Shown piece after piece: positions 63,605 to 64,000 of a stretch of DNA of 64,000 nt. The stretch comes from Molanna angustata (taxonomy: Eukaryota > Arthropoda > Insecta > Trichoptera > Molannidae), in the NCBI GenBank assembly GCA_963576475.1, contig OY754980.1, positions 4,407,492-4,471,491 of the forward strand, read 5' to 3'. A program made the position numbers and the translations under genes. Each line of letters begins with the position of its first letter. Position 1 is the stretch's first letter. The notes below the pieces were generated by a model. It did not search any database, was not told the origin of the DNA, and was given only the letters and a program-made list of their open reading frames with translations.

Positions 63605-64000
63605 TTGCATACATACATACATACATACCATCACGCCATGTCCCTCACGGGGTAGGCAGGGAGAACCGAACGCCACATTTTTCTATCTTGACACACATTC
63701 ATCGCCTCATCAACATTCATACATCGTCTTATACACGTTCGTCTGTTGTTCACGCTTCTTACATTTCCATCTTTCAGCATATCGTTGACATGGTCATGCC
63801 ATCCTTTTCTTGGGTGCCCCCGACCTCTTATTCCATTCCTGTCAGCTTTGTATATTTTCTTCGTCAGGCGTTCTTCATTCATTCTCTCCAAGTGGCCAAA
63901 CCATCTCAATGTGTTAACTTTCATTCTGTTAATTACATCTTTCTTCATCTTACATTCTTTCCTTGTATCTTCATTTCGAACTCTGTCATACATCGTTCTG
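63605..64000 (-). pseudogene. LINE family M C-terminus, minus strand, runs off the window
   Basis: On the minus strand the frame enters at the window end: MYDRVRNEDTRKECKMKKDV, RWFGHLERMNEERLTKKIYK, RGHPRKGWHDHVNDMLKDGN, RRTCIRRCMNVDEAMNVCQD, MWRSVLPAYPVRDMA, stop at 63633-63631, then the (TATG)n tail (plus ATACATACATACATACCATC). No stop in the visible 120 codons. The 5' part, possibly with the RT domain, lies beyond 64000. Confidence 0.83.

Overview
The window looks like intergenic or intronic DNA of an insect, most likely a moth or butterfly. It is AT-rich and packed with transposable elements. The motif TAGGTACCT recurs, as it often does in lepidopteran genomes; that is background knowledge and not a proof of taxonomy. 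No host protein-coding gene, rRNA or genuine tRNA gene could be supported anywhere in the 64 kb. Every convincing coding stretch belongs to a mobile element.

Layout. 1-7155 is a complete Ty3/gypsy-type LTR retrotransposon on the minus strand, with two LTRs in which I see no difference and one uninterrupted Gag-Pol frame: a young insertion. 7.5-15.5 kb holds decayed LINE ends, tRNA-headed SINEs and a hairpin element (7885-8172). 16.2-17.2 kb holds a foldback element inserted beside a relative, which is itself split by a small LINE insertion. 19.7-22.9 kb holds two 5'-truncated LINEs, one CR1/L2-like and one Jockey-like. 23-31 kb is a nest of SINEs, LINE ends and a dispersed repeat (X) present twice in opposite orientation. 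34.1-35.5 kb holds two related tandem arrays (24-bp and 124-bp units). 37.4-45.7 kb holds SINEs, LINE ends and a hAT-type MITE. 45.7-47.4 kb is an internally deleted pogo-type DNA transposon. 48.3-50.1 kb is a 5'-truncated but open RTE-type LINE with a perfect 16-bp target duplication. 50.7-64 kb is again LINE and SINE debris, with a second hairpin element at 51340-51584.

How the parts relate. The LINE copies (RTE-like, CR1/L2-like, Jockey-like and I/R1-like ends) are probably the enzymatic source for the SINEs. Several insertions sit inside other repeats, which gives a relative order and, in places, empty-site controls. The least familiar signals are: (i) two unrelated families of small hairpin or foldback elements flanked by 12-13 bp direct repeats, longer than usual for cut-and-paste transposons; (ii) a covarying hairpin at the 3' ends of five LINE remnants; (iii) a 24-bp minisatellite that appears to derive from a segment of a neighbouring 124-bp satellite unit.

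All coordinates and identities were read by eye. Boundaries of decayed repeats are approximate, generally within about 10-30 bases.
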